Assembly (NCBI GenBank): GCA_902728285.1
Contig: CACVBU010001128.1
Coordinates: 1 to 64,000 of the forward strand
From: Clytia hemisphaerica
Lineage: Eukaryota; Cnidaria; Hydrozoa; Leptothecata; Clytiidae
DNA length: 64,000 nt
Direction: 5' to 3'
Shown here: piece by piece, positions 8,785 to 23,200 of the stretch
Layout of the letters: the number at the start of each line of letters is the position of its first letter
Numbering within the stretch: position 1 is the stretch's first letter
The notes under the pieces: generated by a model
What the model saw: the letters and a program-made list of their open reading frames with translations, nothing else
Told to the model about the DNA's origin: nothing
Database searches by the model: none
Position numbers and translations under genes: made by a program

Positions 8785-11278
8785 TCAAAATGAAGAAGTT
8801 CCACTGAGCTGAACGCAAATGTTTCCGCCATTTTGTTGCTGGTTGTCAAGGGAGACGATGATCAATCCAGTAAACGAGGAGTTGGCGACGGTCGGTGTGA
8901 ACGTCACTGGAACACGGATGTAACTTTTCGGTCTGAAAAGATGAAATATCGATAAATAACCTTCTTCTATATTATAATACGCTCAAATGCAATCTTTCTC
9001 ATTCTCGCTTGAAGCATTTTCACTAGCGATTTTTAAGCACTTGACTATTACGTTAAAGACGACAGATTTCTATAAAGCCAGAAGGGCTAGAATTCGTGCT
9101 TTATCGCAAAACCATCGCAAAAAATATTGCTGCTGCTGTTTTCGAAAACCCCCGAAGCTTCTTATTAGTCAAGCGCTGAAATTCTATTGTAATGTCACGT
9201 GACTTAGGTAGGATTTCCTACCTAACCTCGGCACACTTTTCAGCCAAAGCACGGCATCTACCCCTTCGGGCTTTATAAAAATCATTTTTTAACAAATTGG
9301 TGAAAGTTTGTAAAAATTTAGAAATTATGACAAAAGAGAGGCCTGCTGGTACTCCCAACACTCCAACACTTACAAGAGAAATGCTGGTTGGTCATGATTA
9401 GCAAAGCCAGACCAATCACTTTATGATAGAGATGATAGGCTTGACTCTCTTAAGAGGAACTAATGTTTTGGATAGATTGATAAGAGCTAGAGGGACAAAA
9501 AATGCCTACTTACTTGAGAAAGAGTTTGGTGTGTTTTTCGACCACAGAGAAAGGAGAATGGAACCCACTTAATCGAATCTAAAACAGAGAAGAATAAAAT
9601 GATTTGAATAGAAAAGTTAGAAGATATTTCAGATGACAAGGATCCAGAAAATAATATACGATTTGAACAAAAAAGTAACAACAATCGGCTCTTCGAAAGA
9701 TATGATCGAATAAATGTTAGTAGAAATGGAATCGGTGTAAAATAATTTGTTCAGAATTTCCAACAACAGTAGTCTAGTTTAAATAAAGATAAATTTTAAT
9801 TTTCGTAGGAATGTTTGTACTCTCGGGTACCTAATAGCCGCCCCCCCCCGCTAATTAATTTTTCGAAAATTTTCCACCCAGGACATTCTTATTCCAACCC
9901 CCCCCGCTTAAATGTTTTTGAAGGTTCCCTTTTTTGTCCCAATTCTGCTGTATTAGCCTCCTTTAAAAACAATTTCCACCCAGGACATTTTTATTCCAGC
10001 CCCCCGCTTATTAAGTTTGAGATTTTTTCCAACCCCCCCCCCCCCGCTTATTCCAACCCCCCCCCCCCCCGGCTATTAGGTACCCGAGAGTAGGAATTTG
10101 GGGCAAAAAATTCCATGGGAACTCACTCTTGTCACTTCTGTCCCATCATTACACAATCGAAATTTCATTTCTTTCGTCTTGCCAACTTTCGTTGCAGGGA
10201 ATTCCACGACATCATCTTTGAGGAAAATGTTTCCCAAACGATCTGACGTTACCATGGCAGCAACACTTGTTTGCAGTGTTTTTGGAGGCCTGTAGAAAAT
10301 GAATATCAGTAGTTTTAGTAAAGTTTTTCAGATCTAAACGTAAAATAGACTTTACAGTTACACTAGAAATTAGCCGAGATTTTTCAATATTGTCAAATTT
10401 TGAGGTGGAAATGTTGATTTCGAATCAGGCTAAGAGCGTAGAATTTTGAACATAAAATTGAAATCCCTGAGAAACAGTGTTGATTATCGTCACACATCAC
10501 TCCTAGCTTGTTTTTGTAAATAAGAAGGGAGAAAAGAAGTCCAGTTTAGACACTTTCAAAAATCAGATTGATGCATACATTTTTGATGTTGAAATATCGA
10601 TCGATTTTCCTTTTCCAGTTAATTCGATTCGAGTTTTCTCCCTTCGGCCGTTGCCGTGTGATACCTAAAAAAAGACGAGAATTACCGAAGTTAATAGATA
10701 AGTTCGTTACTTTAGCATGCTGGGCGGCTGTTTCAGCTATAGCAATGGAAGGGACAACTTGTAGTTAATACACATTGATGTTATCACGTTTATTGATCAA
10801 TATTACATGGGTTGTAAACGATTCCTGTCTAATAGTTCGGATGTTTGTCTGAAGAGTCGGAATTCTTACCTCGAAATCCCAGAATTGAGAATAGATGCCA
10901 GCTTGTGTTGGTTTGAACATGATGGGAAGCTGAGAAAAGAAACACAACCAAAACGGGGTTAATAAAGTTGTTAGTGGACTGGGTTGAAGAAACAGTTTAC
11001 CTTCGTTTCCAGAATTAAACAAAAGACCTTTCCATTTTAGCGGGCCAGCATCTAGAACTTATTTGTGATTTGTGATTTGTAAAACGAAAAAGTTGATGAT
11101 ACCTTAGTGATTTGTTGTGCACCAACGATTCCATTCGAGTTGAGAAATTGGAAAATTTTTGATTTCGTTGACGTGATTTGAGCGTCGGCTTCGATACTTT
11201 TGAAGTAGGTTGGCCCGACGGGTTGCACGCTCCACTGGATGTCTTTCATTGATGAGTTACTGATCGTGAAGATAGAGT
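8785..11278 (-). CDS. CEP192: CEP192 exons 33-38: C-terminal Ig-like domains
   Basis: Exons: 11103-11278, 10870-10929, candidate 10711-10736, 10127-10289, 9514-9578, 8785-8932. The products match the human C-terminus: SQFWDFE with AQFWDVE, KFRLCNDG with KVNLRNNS, FHSPFSVVEKH with FLSPREPFYVKH, and the final strand pair ending LSGTSSF. The stop is TGA at 8785-8787. Without an extra exon the joint 10870 to 10289 is out of phase; the 26-bp candidate (CTGAAACAG start, AAA|GTAACG donor) would restore it, but it is small and unconfirmed. Confidence 0.82.
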
Positions 11279-14200
11279 CTAAAAAGAAACGAGGGAAACT
11301 TTAGATTTAGTTAGCACATGTTGGCTGGTAGATAGTCGAAAAAGTGAAAACATAATCAAATGCTTTTTTCTAGTGCTTTTAAAATCTAATGTTGCAAATT
11401 AGTATATGAGCCAATTAATGTAAAATAAAATCGAAACATTCTTACAAAAGACAGTACTAGGCTACTACAAGACGAGGAATTTTGGAGGGAGAAAATCCTT
11501 CAAACCTTGATTAGTATTGCAAGGAGTGGCATCAAACTCCATTGTGTGTGGTGAAATAGAACAGCTCTCCTTCGCTGATGCTTTCTTAGTGGAGGAGGGA
11601 TGTTGGTGAGGTTCTAGTGAGAGATCGTGTGAAGGGTTCAACAACGGTGGAGAGCGAGTGGCGTTCTTCTTCAAACCGTTTGTTTTGGAAATTCGTTTCT
11701 TCAAGTTTTTCATGTTGATTTTCACCTTCTGCAAAGAATAATATGAATATGCTTGAGTGAAGTAAAGAGTATATTTCCATTAAAGGTCTCAGTGATAAGA
11801 TAAGTAAGAGCAGAGGATTAGAACAGGAAGACCGTTTATTGGTTAACAATTGTAAGCTCTAGTTTAGACGGCACACATTTCGCCCTGCCTATTCTAATTG
11901 TGAATTAACTACTCTAACAATTAAAATAGGCAGGGCGAAAAGTGGGCCGTCTAAACTAGAGCTAAATCTTTTAGAGGGAAGACTTCTTGAGGACAAAGCA
12001 TTAACATAATAGTAAATCTCACCTTTTGCTCACATCCGCATTGCACGTAAACACAACCCGCCCAAAAGTCTTCCTCATGTTTTGCCAAGAAAGTGTGACG
12101 GGCGTCTATTCGAACGCCCAACGTCTCGAAGGGCGGTACTTTATCCTTGGAAGGCGTGATGACGAGAGTTTCAGCTGGCCAAATGAATTCGAAGGGAAGC
12201 GGTTTGTTGGTATTGTTGGTGATTTTTAACCTGCATTCGGTGGAGGGAAGACTGGAATCTAGCTCGACTTCTTTCGGATAAACTTCCCATTCTAAAAGAG
12301 AATTTAAGAAGAAAATTAGGGAGAAATGTCGATTGTTAGTCACTAAGCCGTCAATAAAACTCCTACAAGCAAAAAAGAAATTAGTTAAAATTGTTACCTG
12401 GCATGTCTTTCGTCGTGCTTTTATCATACTCCACCGAGCATCTTCCTTCAATATCTTTGCTTGGAATGGGCGTGGCTTTATGACATGGAATGTTCCTAAT
12501 ATCAAATTGCACCGTCTATAAAATCAAATGTAAAATGATGACTTAAATCATATTGTACAATACCTGAATATTTATAGGTTTTTTATATATAACCTAGGAA
12601 ACTAACCGATTTGATCGACCTAAGTTCAGATTAAAAACGAAAAGTAATATTGTAAGCTTTCCATCAAGAACAATATGCGAAACAATGGAAAACGATATCC
12701 AACCTTTCTCTCATTCCCACAAGTTATCGATAACTGTCCCATCCATTCTGTCTTGTTAAGTTTCGATAGAAATGATCTTTTAGGATCCACCCTCACGCCT
12801 AACTGTCCATGGGGCGGGATACGATCTTTGGAGGGCGTGATGACAAATCCATCTCCAGTTGGGCATGAACATTCGAAGGGGAGTTCTTTGTTGGAATAGT
12901 TGATGATTTTGAGGCGACATTGTGAAGTGCTTGCATCCGAAGTGGACGAAAGGTCAATGTTTAGAGAGGATGGAGAAACCGTCCACAGTTCCGTTTGCGA
13001 TTTGAATTCTGAAAGAAAAAATAATACAGTTTTAAACCCTTGCATGTGTCCAATAAAGAGCAGTTTTTGCTAAAGCATTTAAAAGCCTAATCGTTGATTC
13101 ATCTTTTCTTGAAACCCTTTGAATAAATTTTTCCAGAAATGATCCCTCAAAAGACTCGCCTTCAAAACTATTCTTTCTTCTATTTGAAACATTCGGTAAA
13201 ATATGCACCAATTCTTCGTCTTTAACGACGTTCTTATCAAAAGATTGCGTAGCGATGACGGGTTTTGTGACCATGGCAACAACGTTTCGTTTTAGACTTG
13301 TCAGAAAGAAATCTTCCCAGTCTGCGATGTCATTATATTTGATGTCCTCGGTGACGTGACTTTCGTTCAAGAAGTCGGAAGTGATGGACAAATTCTTCAG
13401 AGTTTTACTTTTCTGGATGTTCGTTGTACGGCGTCTGTACCTGACAAAATGGGAGTGAAAGAGGGAGTTAATCTAAAGAATCCTACATTCAATAAAACAA
13501 CAAAAACACTAAAAGAACGACAAATTTCGTCCTCCATCCCGACCCGGATAAATTGTTCATCCCAATGTTATCATTCCTCTTTGCCTATTACAAAGAATAA
13601 CCACATCAAAGAACGACAAATTACGCACGCGTGTTTAAAATGCAGGATTCTTTAGGGGGACAGACTGAAAAGTTAGATGAAAATTTTTATGAAAGTATTA
13701 ACCACCAAGCAAGGAAAATTCGCAAGTAAGAAAAATCGAACCGAATTCCGAAAAAATAAAATAGACTTTGGTGAAGATCAAGATGAAAGCTTTGTATTTT
13801 ACAGAGCAGACTGATGAAAAAGTAGCAGTAACAACTTTAGTTTTAAAGATAACAAATAAAAAATAAAACTTACTTCCGATATTCCCTTCTCAGGACTTCA
13901 TCGCCAGAAAAGATGACCAATTGAGCAGGAGTGAACGAACCTCGTTGTGCTTTTAACGCATGTTCCTTTAACGGTTGGTAGGTCAGTGTAATCTGACACG
14001 AAGTTTTTTCCATCAACACAAAATTATTTGGTGATATGGTTACATGAGTGGAAGGGTATTCGATGCGTGCAGTGATGTCTAATGTAAAAGAATGGAAGTT
14101 GAAAGAAATAAAGGAAAAGGCTATTGAATAAAAAGAAATCTAATGCAAGAAATTTTGTCACAAAGATTGTCGCAGAAATTTTGCAAGATTGAGAAAGCTA

Positions 14201-17200
14201 TTAAACCTCAATTAACACCAATAAGGCCCGGAGGAGCAAGGGTAAGACTTTAAAATAACCGGATCTAGTTAGAGAGTGAACTTGAGATAATAGGATCACG
14301 AAAATTAGACCAGAATTAAAACATCAAGTCAAAAGTTACTGTCATCCAAAATTTTTCTTACCGGAGAAGCATTTCAATGCAACGAAGGAAGCTCTCATTC
14401 CACTATTTCTCAACATCAAAGTCACGGTTCGCTTCTGTCCGATACTCAAATGTCCTAAATCAACCACGAACTCCCCGTTCACAACCTTCGCTCCACTAAT
14501 GTCTAAATTAGAACATCCTCCGTACCCCGATAGAGGGATGACGTATTTCGTAGCACCATTCGTGGTACGTAAAACCAGGGAGCTTTTATCCATGCTCAGA
14601 CTGGTCGGTGAGTAAGAAATATGTATGGGAAGTTCTGCGGACGGTTTTAATGTAGTTTCATATTTATTGATAGAGCGCTCTTGTAGTGAAGTGTTCGGAT
14701 GGATTTGAAAGTTCGGATGACTGTCTGATATACAGACTGATAAATCTATAGATTTTGAGTTCGAGTTATTTTTCAATACAATGCGTTGTTGTTTCTTAGT
14801 GAGTAAAGCCACGCCAGACCAATCAAGTGATAGTTTATTACACAGAAGGATTGGTTTGTTGAGTGTGGGTTGGGCGTTGATGCAAGTTCCACGAAGGGAC
14901 CACTCGTATTGGTGACCGTCTGGAAGAAGTGTGACCAACAAACGACTGAAATGAAAAAAAAAAGTTTCAACAAATTGATTTTTTTGGGAATTCGAGCTTC
15001 AAACTGTTCATATCTTGTTCTTATTTTCAAAACAAACTTGAGGTATTTTAGGCTTAAATGCGGCCCTAATTTCCTCAAATTCGGTTATTCCGCAGACTCG
15101 GGAATGTTTTTAAATTGTTTTTATTTATTGCGTCTTTGAGTATCATTGTTCTTGTTAAAAATCTTTATAGAAAAAATGAGTGAAACGTTTTTTTTTGAAT
15201 ATCCAGCTGAAGTACGTTGCTTTTTGGATGAAAAAAGAGCAACAAGGTGGCACCCTGTCACGACAACTTCATGTGCTTATTGACAAATCTATGAATGAAA
15301 AAGCACGATGTGATGAGAAAAGCGTGTTCAAAAATGCTGTGCCGTGAGCAGAGAAGAATCATAATGGGTACCTTTCAGAAGTCACAGCGAAACCAGAAGA
15401 AAAGGAAACTTTAATTTCGCTTTCACCGCCAGGCTTGATTTTCAGTGACGTTGGATGAACGGTAAATTGTGCGCTCGCTCCGATGATCTTTGGTTCCAGT
15501 TTGAGAGAGATGTTTCCAGCATTACGTAATGGTATGATTCGACTAACTGTTTGACCGACTGTCGAATTAAATGTTATTGCCTAAGCAAAGAAGAAAGAGA
15601 ACTATAGCTTTCCGTTCAAAACTTTCAAACTTTCAAGGCCCTAAGGGAAAGGGAAATTCCCCATTCTCTAAGATCTTAAGTAAAATTGTACGTACATGTG
15701 AAGATAAGAAGACACACTTACTTGCATAGTTTTAAGAGAATGAAGCCTTGAAATACCAACAATGGCTTTCATGAAAATATTTCCAATTTCTTTAGGGTTT
15801 TTGGTGTTGGTCACAACACGAAGTTGGTTGGAGAATTCGTCCGGTGGACTCATTGTCTTCTCATCTATTGCTATGGAAACAAGAGTAATAAAATGTTAAA
15901 CTTCCCCAACAAACCAGGCAGAGCTTCAACAACAGCATCAAAAGTCAACGTTCTATTACGATACGACCCTTCATTTGGAAGACTATAACAAATTTATAAT
16001 TATTGACAGGCAGAAAAAGAAGAAGTGGGGTAGTCTAACACTGGGGCTGACTGACATCCAGTCCCTTGGTAGACGTACCTAAAATAGGAAAACCTATTCA
16101 GGGAAAAAGTGAATTCCCGGAAGTCTTCCCGGAAGAAAGTTTCTCTGATCAATTTCAAAAAGTTGTAACAAAGGTGTTTACAAAAGTTCTCCTCAATTTA
16201 AGTCTTATTTGATGAACGAGTTTTACCCGACTTTTAAGTCCCCCCTTTAAAGGTACAGTATCAGATTCCGAATACTTATGTCGCGATAATACAGATTTCA
16301 CTCAAACTAAAGATAAATACTTGTTGCAAAAATATATCTAGATTACACGTTTTTATAAGGAAGACGCCCGGAACACGTTTATAAGGAACTTGAGGCTGAA
16401 AATGGTACGAAAAATAAGGATATAAGAAATCAAGTTAAGGAACAGAGAGTTATTCTTTAAACTTGCACACATTTACAAAGGCCTGAAGAAAAAGATGACA
16501 AAATATTGGCACAGCAACATTGAATGAGCGTCGTTTCCTTTACTTTAGTCCATTGTTCAATCTTAACAGGTAAATAAATAAGAAACTCGATAAGGAACTT
16601 TGAGGCTGAAATTCTCTGAAAAATAAGGAACTGCAGGCTCGATGCCAAATTAAGATTCCTTATAAAAAAACGTGTGTTATTAAAATTTTTAAATTTCTAA
16701 CTTTATATAATTTGCATTGTCTGAATGCTTACACAAAAAGCTGAGCCTAAAAAAACTTAAACAATTTCCCTGATGATAATATGTTGAAACACCTAACATA
16801 CAGTACATACAACTTTCATCTACAATCCACTTTATTTAAAAACAAAAACTTTTGCAGTCAATTCACAATGCTAGTCTCACAAGCAATATCAAGTTTCGTG
16901 AAGAAACCCACATTTGTAGGTTTCTGAAAATGAGACCAGCAGCTTTGGGAAATCAACAAACTTTTGTTATTTTTTACAAAAGGTGGAAACAAAGATGTAC
17001 AACGTCAGCAAAATTGGAGATACTGTAATGTATTCTCTCAGAGGGCCACAAAACACATGGCTTAGGATTAAAAATACATACAAAAATCTTTTTTGACGAA
17101 AACAGTGCAAAAACAATAAGAACGAACAATTACTAGACTCCCATTAAACCTGCACATGAAGTTTGACCATGTCCCAAGACGTTCAAAAGATGTTCATAAC

Positions 17201-20200
17201 ATGTACAAAGGGGATGTCACGAGGACAAGACAGTGGATGACAAGAACTTCTTATTCAAAGAAAGATCAGAACATTGAAACGCGTGTAGCAGAAGAATAAA
17301 AAAGACACATGGTTAGATAATTGACAAATGTTTTGATTATTGATCAATAATCCCTCCATTATCGATATCACCCCTTGTTGTCCGAAAAAAAGAAAACACT
17401 ATGATATATCTACCGGACAAAATTACAAAATCAAACAAGAATATTTTCCAAACCACAACGAACCAGACAAGCAAGTACATGGTATAACATATCTCTTCCA
17501 AAGTGACAAAAAATTAAACTCCTCACATCTTCGTAAAGGTGATAATAATTTGTAATTATTCTCACCAATTATAACAGAAATTTACTTTCAAGAAAATTGA
17601 CGATAAATCAGACCCTTCTTGTAGAAGCCGCTTTTTTCTTGGTGAAAATGTACCTCTTTAAATCTAATTAACACACAAGTCTTTGTAAACAAAATATGCC
17701 GCTAATTGAAATATCTAGAAATTACCCTTAAAATGAAGCCGAAGTTTTTTAGAGCGCAATCCCTTTTTTACATTATGAACAAAGCGTCCTTACGCGCTCT
17801 GCTCACAAAGGATTAAATTAGATGTGAAACAATTTATTAATTAAATAATTTAATTACCTTCTCCAATTGACAAAGAGGTGTTCAAGGAACAACATAACCT
17901 TTGAAAAACCATTTTTATCCCGGACACTCGATCAAAATTTATCCGGACAAAACTATCAAAATTGAAAAAATCTTTGCTCAGGTTTTGTTGTTGAATATTT
18001 ACATAACTGATGTCTCCAATTTTCTTAAATCTTCAAAAATCTCTTTTCTAGCGAGCGAATGTGAAAATCTTTTAATCAAAGAGGAGAACACTGGAAACGA
18101 GTGAGATGAAAAGAGCGGGAAAAGTTTAAAGACAACGCCAACACAGCTGAAGCTCATTTATTTATTGATTTATTAAATAAAACTTTTCATGATCAAGGAT
18201 TTTGTTATCACCTGATGAAATCCTTTGTTTTTCAAATAAATTAAAAACAAAAATGAAGATGAAAATGAAATGTGAAAATTAGAAGGGGAGTTAATCCAAT
18301 AAAATGAGTTATCGATCAATGAGGGTTTAATACGGAACGGAGATATTTCTTACTGAAAGAACGTCTGATATCAATTTTTAATCTGCTTGAATCATGGGAA
18401 CGAAATACACGTCGGAAGCGGTATTCCTTTATTTGGAATAGAAGTTTGGTGGTCAAGACTTACTGATAAAATCTTTCAGAACTTCCCTTATTTCCGAAAA
18501 TTATCGCAGCTTTTATTTTCGACATACATACTGTACAATGAACATTTCTTTCAAGCAACATTCAGATTTGGGAAAAACATTGACTCATTCTCCATTTCCG
18601 TGCAATTTTCAAAATCTTGATCATTACATTTTGGAAACGTTCGCTGAACATCAAAGAAAGTACGAAAACATTGACAAATAATTGGTCATTAACATTTCTC
18701 ACACCTTCTTTGGTTGTTTACAGTACTTCATTAAACTGTCATTGAAGTAATTATTTTTTTCTTTTGTGTAGTACAAGCAATAATTACTGACGGTTTCTTC
18801 AATAGGTGCTACTGTATCAACCGACTCTCCCCGAATCGGGAAGATTCTTCCGAAACGGGAGATAGGAAAGTTCTTCCGGAATGGCGTTTCGTACAATATA
18901 ATATAATTTAACACATTTTCAATGTTTTTGTGTAGTTGAATTAAAAGAAGGAGGTGGAGTGTGGAATATTATGCTACAAAATCACAAACAAAGAATATTT
19001 TCAAAAAGGGTGCAAAGAACCACAATCTTGACGTTGATAAACTCTTAAAGATTTTTGGAGAATGAAATTAAATCTCTCTAAATTATTTTAAATTATTTAA
19101 AATTTACGTAAAATTCAACGAAAAATAAAAGCAGTCGGTCTTTCGCAGGAAAACGAGGGAAAACTTCCAAATGGAAAACAAAGGTCCATAAAAGACCAAA
19201 CAAATAAAATACTAGCATACAAAAATAATTTTAATATTTTATGACAAACATGTGCCAATAATAAGAAAAGCAAAAACCACAAATAAATCTCAAATAAATT
19301 CACTCGATCCATGCTTCGACTACATTATGTCTTTAATCCAAATCTCTGAGTCGATTATCAGAAAAAGCCTTTTACTTTCTCATACATTTCATTTGACAGA
19401 TAAAAGCAGAGGGAGATCAGTATAAAACAACCTAGGTCAGACTTCTTCTCTTTTCTTTCCACATCGAAAAGTTATTTTGACGAGATTGAGATTACTAGTC
19501 CTTTTGTGAGAGTAAGTAAAGATCAAATCGTTCACTGATATATACTTTCTTCGTCGAAAGATCAATCTCCTTATATTCATCAAATCATATTTCTTTAAAA
19601 ACCTGACCATCTGAGCAGTTCGACCAATCAGAAAGCATCAATCAGTTTCAAAAACAAAAAGAACCATACAACTACACGTTTTTTTTTTTATAAGAACAAA
19701 CTATATAAGAACATAAGGCTTCGAGGCCCAAAAATTTAAGAACATTCTAAGAACATTCTAAGGCTTTGGAGACTTAAAACATGCATTTTCTTAAGAAATT
19801 ACATCAAAATGCTCAAAAAATGCTGAAAATAAGAACATTTTAAGAACATTTTTAGGCTTCAAATCCAAAAAACTAAGAACATCCGAAGGCTTCGAAAATT
19901 TTTGATGTTCTTATAAAAAAAAAAACGTGTACTAGTTCAACCCCCTCTTATTTCTTTTGAAGGTTCAATCGCTTTCTGAAGATTTAATCTCATTTAACCC
20001 TCTTCAATATGTCATAAACAGGAAAACAAATCAATTACGCTTCAAAAATACAACTCTTTGCTCAAAGATGTTGCAGTGGAACCATAAAGCTCGATCATGA
20101 AGAGCATTGTATACAAAAATTATAAAAATCAAGGGTGAAGGGTGACTAATCTAAACTCATATGGTAAAAACACAGGCTGTATGGAAAATGTAACCCAGGC

Positions 20201-23200
20201 TAAAGAATGGAGGTCAGCGGTTTCAGGCTCCCAAAAAAACCTCACTTAATCTCATCAATTTTTAAAAATTTCTTCCGAAAGGTTTTGTAAAATTACAAAG
20301 TCTATGAGCGAGAGAGGGAGACGTGTGAAATCTTGGAGGGTTTTGAGGATTTATAACATAACTGAGAGGGATAGAAGAAAGATTAGAGACACGTGTCTTT
20401 TCGAGAGCGTGTAAGCAAGGGGTCTCGATACAAAATCAGCATGAGAAAATATTTAATTTCTAATAATATGTGAAGTGCGTTAAATTATTCATTCAATTAG
20501 GGGTTTTCCTTGTGCAAACTATCAAATCTCGCAGCAAGGAGTTAAACAAAAAATTTAACAATTAAAATTTGTGATATTTATTCACGTAGAATAGTGTTGT
20601 TCCATTTCAACAGGGCTTTTCTTAACTTATCCAAATATCAGAATCCAGCCTAAGTTTGACATTATATATCTACCTCAATAAAAAACATTCCATTTTTTTG
20701 CCTGCAATTTAAAGGGAAACGTGATCTATATCAATAGAAACATTGAAAACCCCTCGTCTAAAAAACCCCTCGTCTAAAAAAACTCTCGTCAAAAAAATCT
20801 CTCGAGCCTTTTTTCATCCACTGAAATTCACTCTGAAATCCTACAATACCGTTGCAAGCATCGCAAGCTTGTTAAAAGAAGGAACCAAGCCAACAAAAAA
20901 ATCGTGCTAAGTTAGCAAATCACTCCATCCAGGGGGGGGTCATGCAGTTATTATATAAACACTATGACAATTACTACCGTGGTGGTATATAAACCAAAAT
21001 TTGGGAAAACAGTTACTCCACCAGTGGACTAACTGCAACATGGGTGGTGCCTAAGCCCAAAATTGTCAAAAATGGTGTACTAAGTGAGCACATTTTTCAA
21101 TTTTTCACTTAATTTTTTTTTTTTTGTAATTCCGGAAGCCACAAAATTCAAAACATTTTTTTCAAAAGTAAAAAAAAAAATCAAAATTGTTTCTTCAATA
21201 AAGGCATGAAAGATATTTTAACAAACTTGGAAAATGATTGAGATATTTAACTCTTGAACGGTCGTTAATACAACGTACCTAGTAAAATGGTATCAAAAAT
21301 GAGGAATTCAGTGAAAAAATTGCCAAATTTGGCATTTTTGGGGGTGGTATACACCAATTTTGAGGGTAAAATCAGTTAGTACACTATGGAATAACTGCAA
21401 GGGTGGTGGTGTCTGTAGAAAATGTCCAAAATTGCAGTTACTCCACATAGTGTCAAGGAGTAACTGCAAGACCCCCCCCCTGCTCCATCCACCAGCATAT
21501 TTTACTTATTTACATGCAAAAAAAACTGGCCAGATTTTTATAGCCCTCATAGACAAATGTCTTGTAAGGGAAACACGAAACCCTTAGATTCGTGCTGCGG
21601 TTTGGCGTGTGACAAAAATTGTTTTTTAGAAATCCCTGAAGACTATCAGAATCTATATAAGGGTCCTTCATAAAGAGCAAGACAGATGTATACGAGACTT
21701 GTGGGTATTAGGGGAAATTCATGTAGGTTAACCATGGGACCAGTTTCGTGTGTACCTTTCGTAAGTTTTGGCCATTGGGAGCCAAGACCTATTGAAATTT
21801 GAGAAATCATCATGTAAGTACTCATCCAAATCTTCATAATTGCCAGATAGAAACACGGCGGAACTACGGTGACACCGTCGGCTTTTTAGTTTTAACTTTG
21901 TAACCATCTAATTCGCGTTGACTCGACTTTATTGCCACCCATTCCTCCCTCAATAAGCTGTTACAAACATGTACTAGTGTTGCAAGTGCAAATAGGTTTT
22001 TTGAATACAGATGGAGACCTTAGAATTAAATGGTCATTTGAACCAAAAACCCTCTTTATTGGCAAGATGGAAATTATGTATTTGTCTCTCAATGGAACGA
22101 AAACTGTTACAAACACAGATAAAGAGTAATAACTGAATAACGAAACAGCGAAAATATCCTACCTCTGAACGTGGAGGATGGCGCATTGAAAGTGATGATT
22201 ATGGTTTTGGGTTTGATGGACGAACTGTGTTCATTACGCCCTTGTATTGTGGTGCACAACTTGGTGGCTTTCATGTCTTGCTCGTTGGAGTGCAGCAGAA
22301 ATAATGGTCCGTTCGTCCCAGTAGGTGTCTGAAAAATAAAGGTTTCATATCAGCACATTAAGTGCCAATGTGGCATCATATGAGATCGCTTAATTTTTCG
22401 GTCTTACCGTCGTCGCGTGTCGCCCTGTTTTTTTCACCACGTCCAAATAAAAAACTATTCAAGATTGGTATTTTTCTCTTAGTTGGGGCGTGTAAGCGCG
22501 ATGCGAAACAAAAAAGTATTTAAAAATAGTGATGGCATGACTTCTTTTTAGAATTTTGAAGTCTTGTCTTTATAATGAAAATATGGGAAGAAGTAAAACG
22601 GTAAACTAAACTATGGTCTATCAAACCATCCAAGAAAGTTTTGCGATGACTTACAATGTGATGGATACTTCTTTGAAAATGAGTACTATAAACAAAACTT
22701 AAAAGATTGTTTCTCTTTTCGAACTACTGTTGAACATCATTGGTCGACGCTGTTGCAGAAATAAGAGCAGCGCGAGTATTAATACTGCTTCATATTATTT
22801 CGCACTTACATTCTCCACATAGAGTTGTAGAGGGACTTCAGCCCGTCCTTTGTTCAACACTGTCAATTCTTGTTGGCAAACACTTCCATAGCACATTTCG
22901 CCAAAGTCCAAGAAACGCTCTTCCCTAAACAGCAACTCGATATCCGCTGTCTCGCTTATCCCGTCAAGATTCATGACAACCGGCAAGCGTTGCCATCTTA
23001 AGTTCATTTCGTTTTGAATAAGCGAGGTAACGAGGAGTTCGATTTTCAACATGAATGTCCCGGGGTGGCTGGGAAGGAACTTCAACTTGACGTCTTCTTC
23101 AGATTGTGGTTCAAGAGTGACTTTGGGAGGCATAATGAACGTCTCGTTGCAACGGTGGTCCATCTGAAAAGATCAAACTGAAATCCCAGCTGGCACAGAA

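Larger units (their letters stand above)
15871..22162. other. 6.3 kb CEP192 intron carrying three MITEs
   Basis: Exon 23 and exon 24 join in phase across this gap (G + CA), so no missing exon is required. Apart from the MITEs at 16346-16674, 19675-19928 and 20931-21482 I see AT-rich sequence without recognisable genes on either strand; reading frames here are short and unlike any family I know. Confidence 0.65.

Noticed and set aside
9815..10093. Pro-rich protein encoded on the + strand
   Set aside because: The frame is produced by C runs of a TA-flanked MITE and has no start or splice support.
10765..11022. 85-aa independent reading frame on the minus strand
   Set aside because: Only the 60-bp LPIMFKPTQ to FWDFE part is coding, as CEP192 exon 34; the rest is intron read-through.
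12023..13008. Exons 29 and 31 as mutually exclusive alternative exons
   Set aside because: Their own phases seemed incompatible in series, but exon 30 (12398-12515) between them starts in phase 0 and ends in phase 1, so both fit in one transcript. Tandem domain duplication explains the data better.
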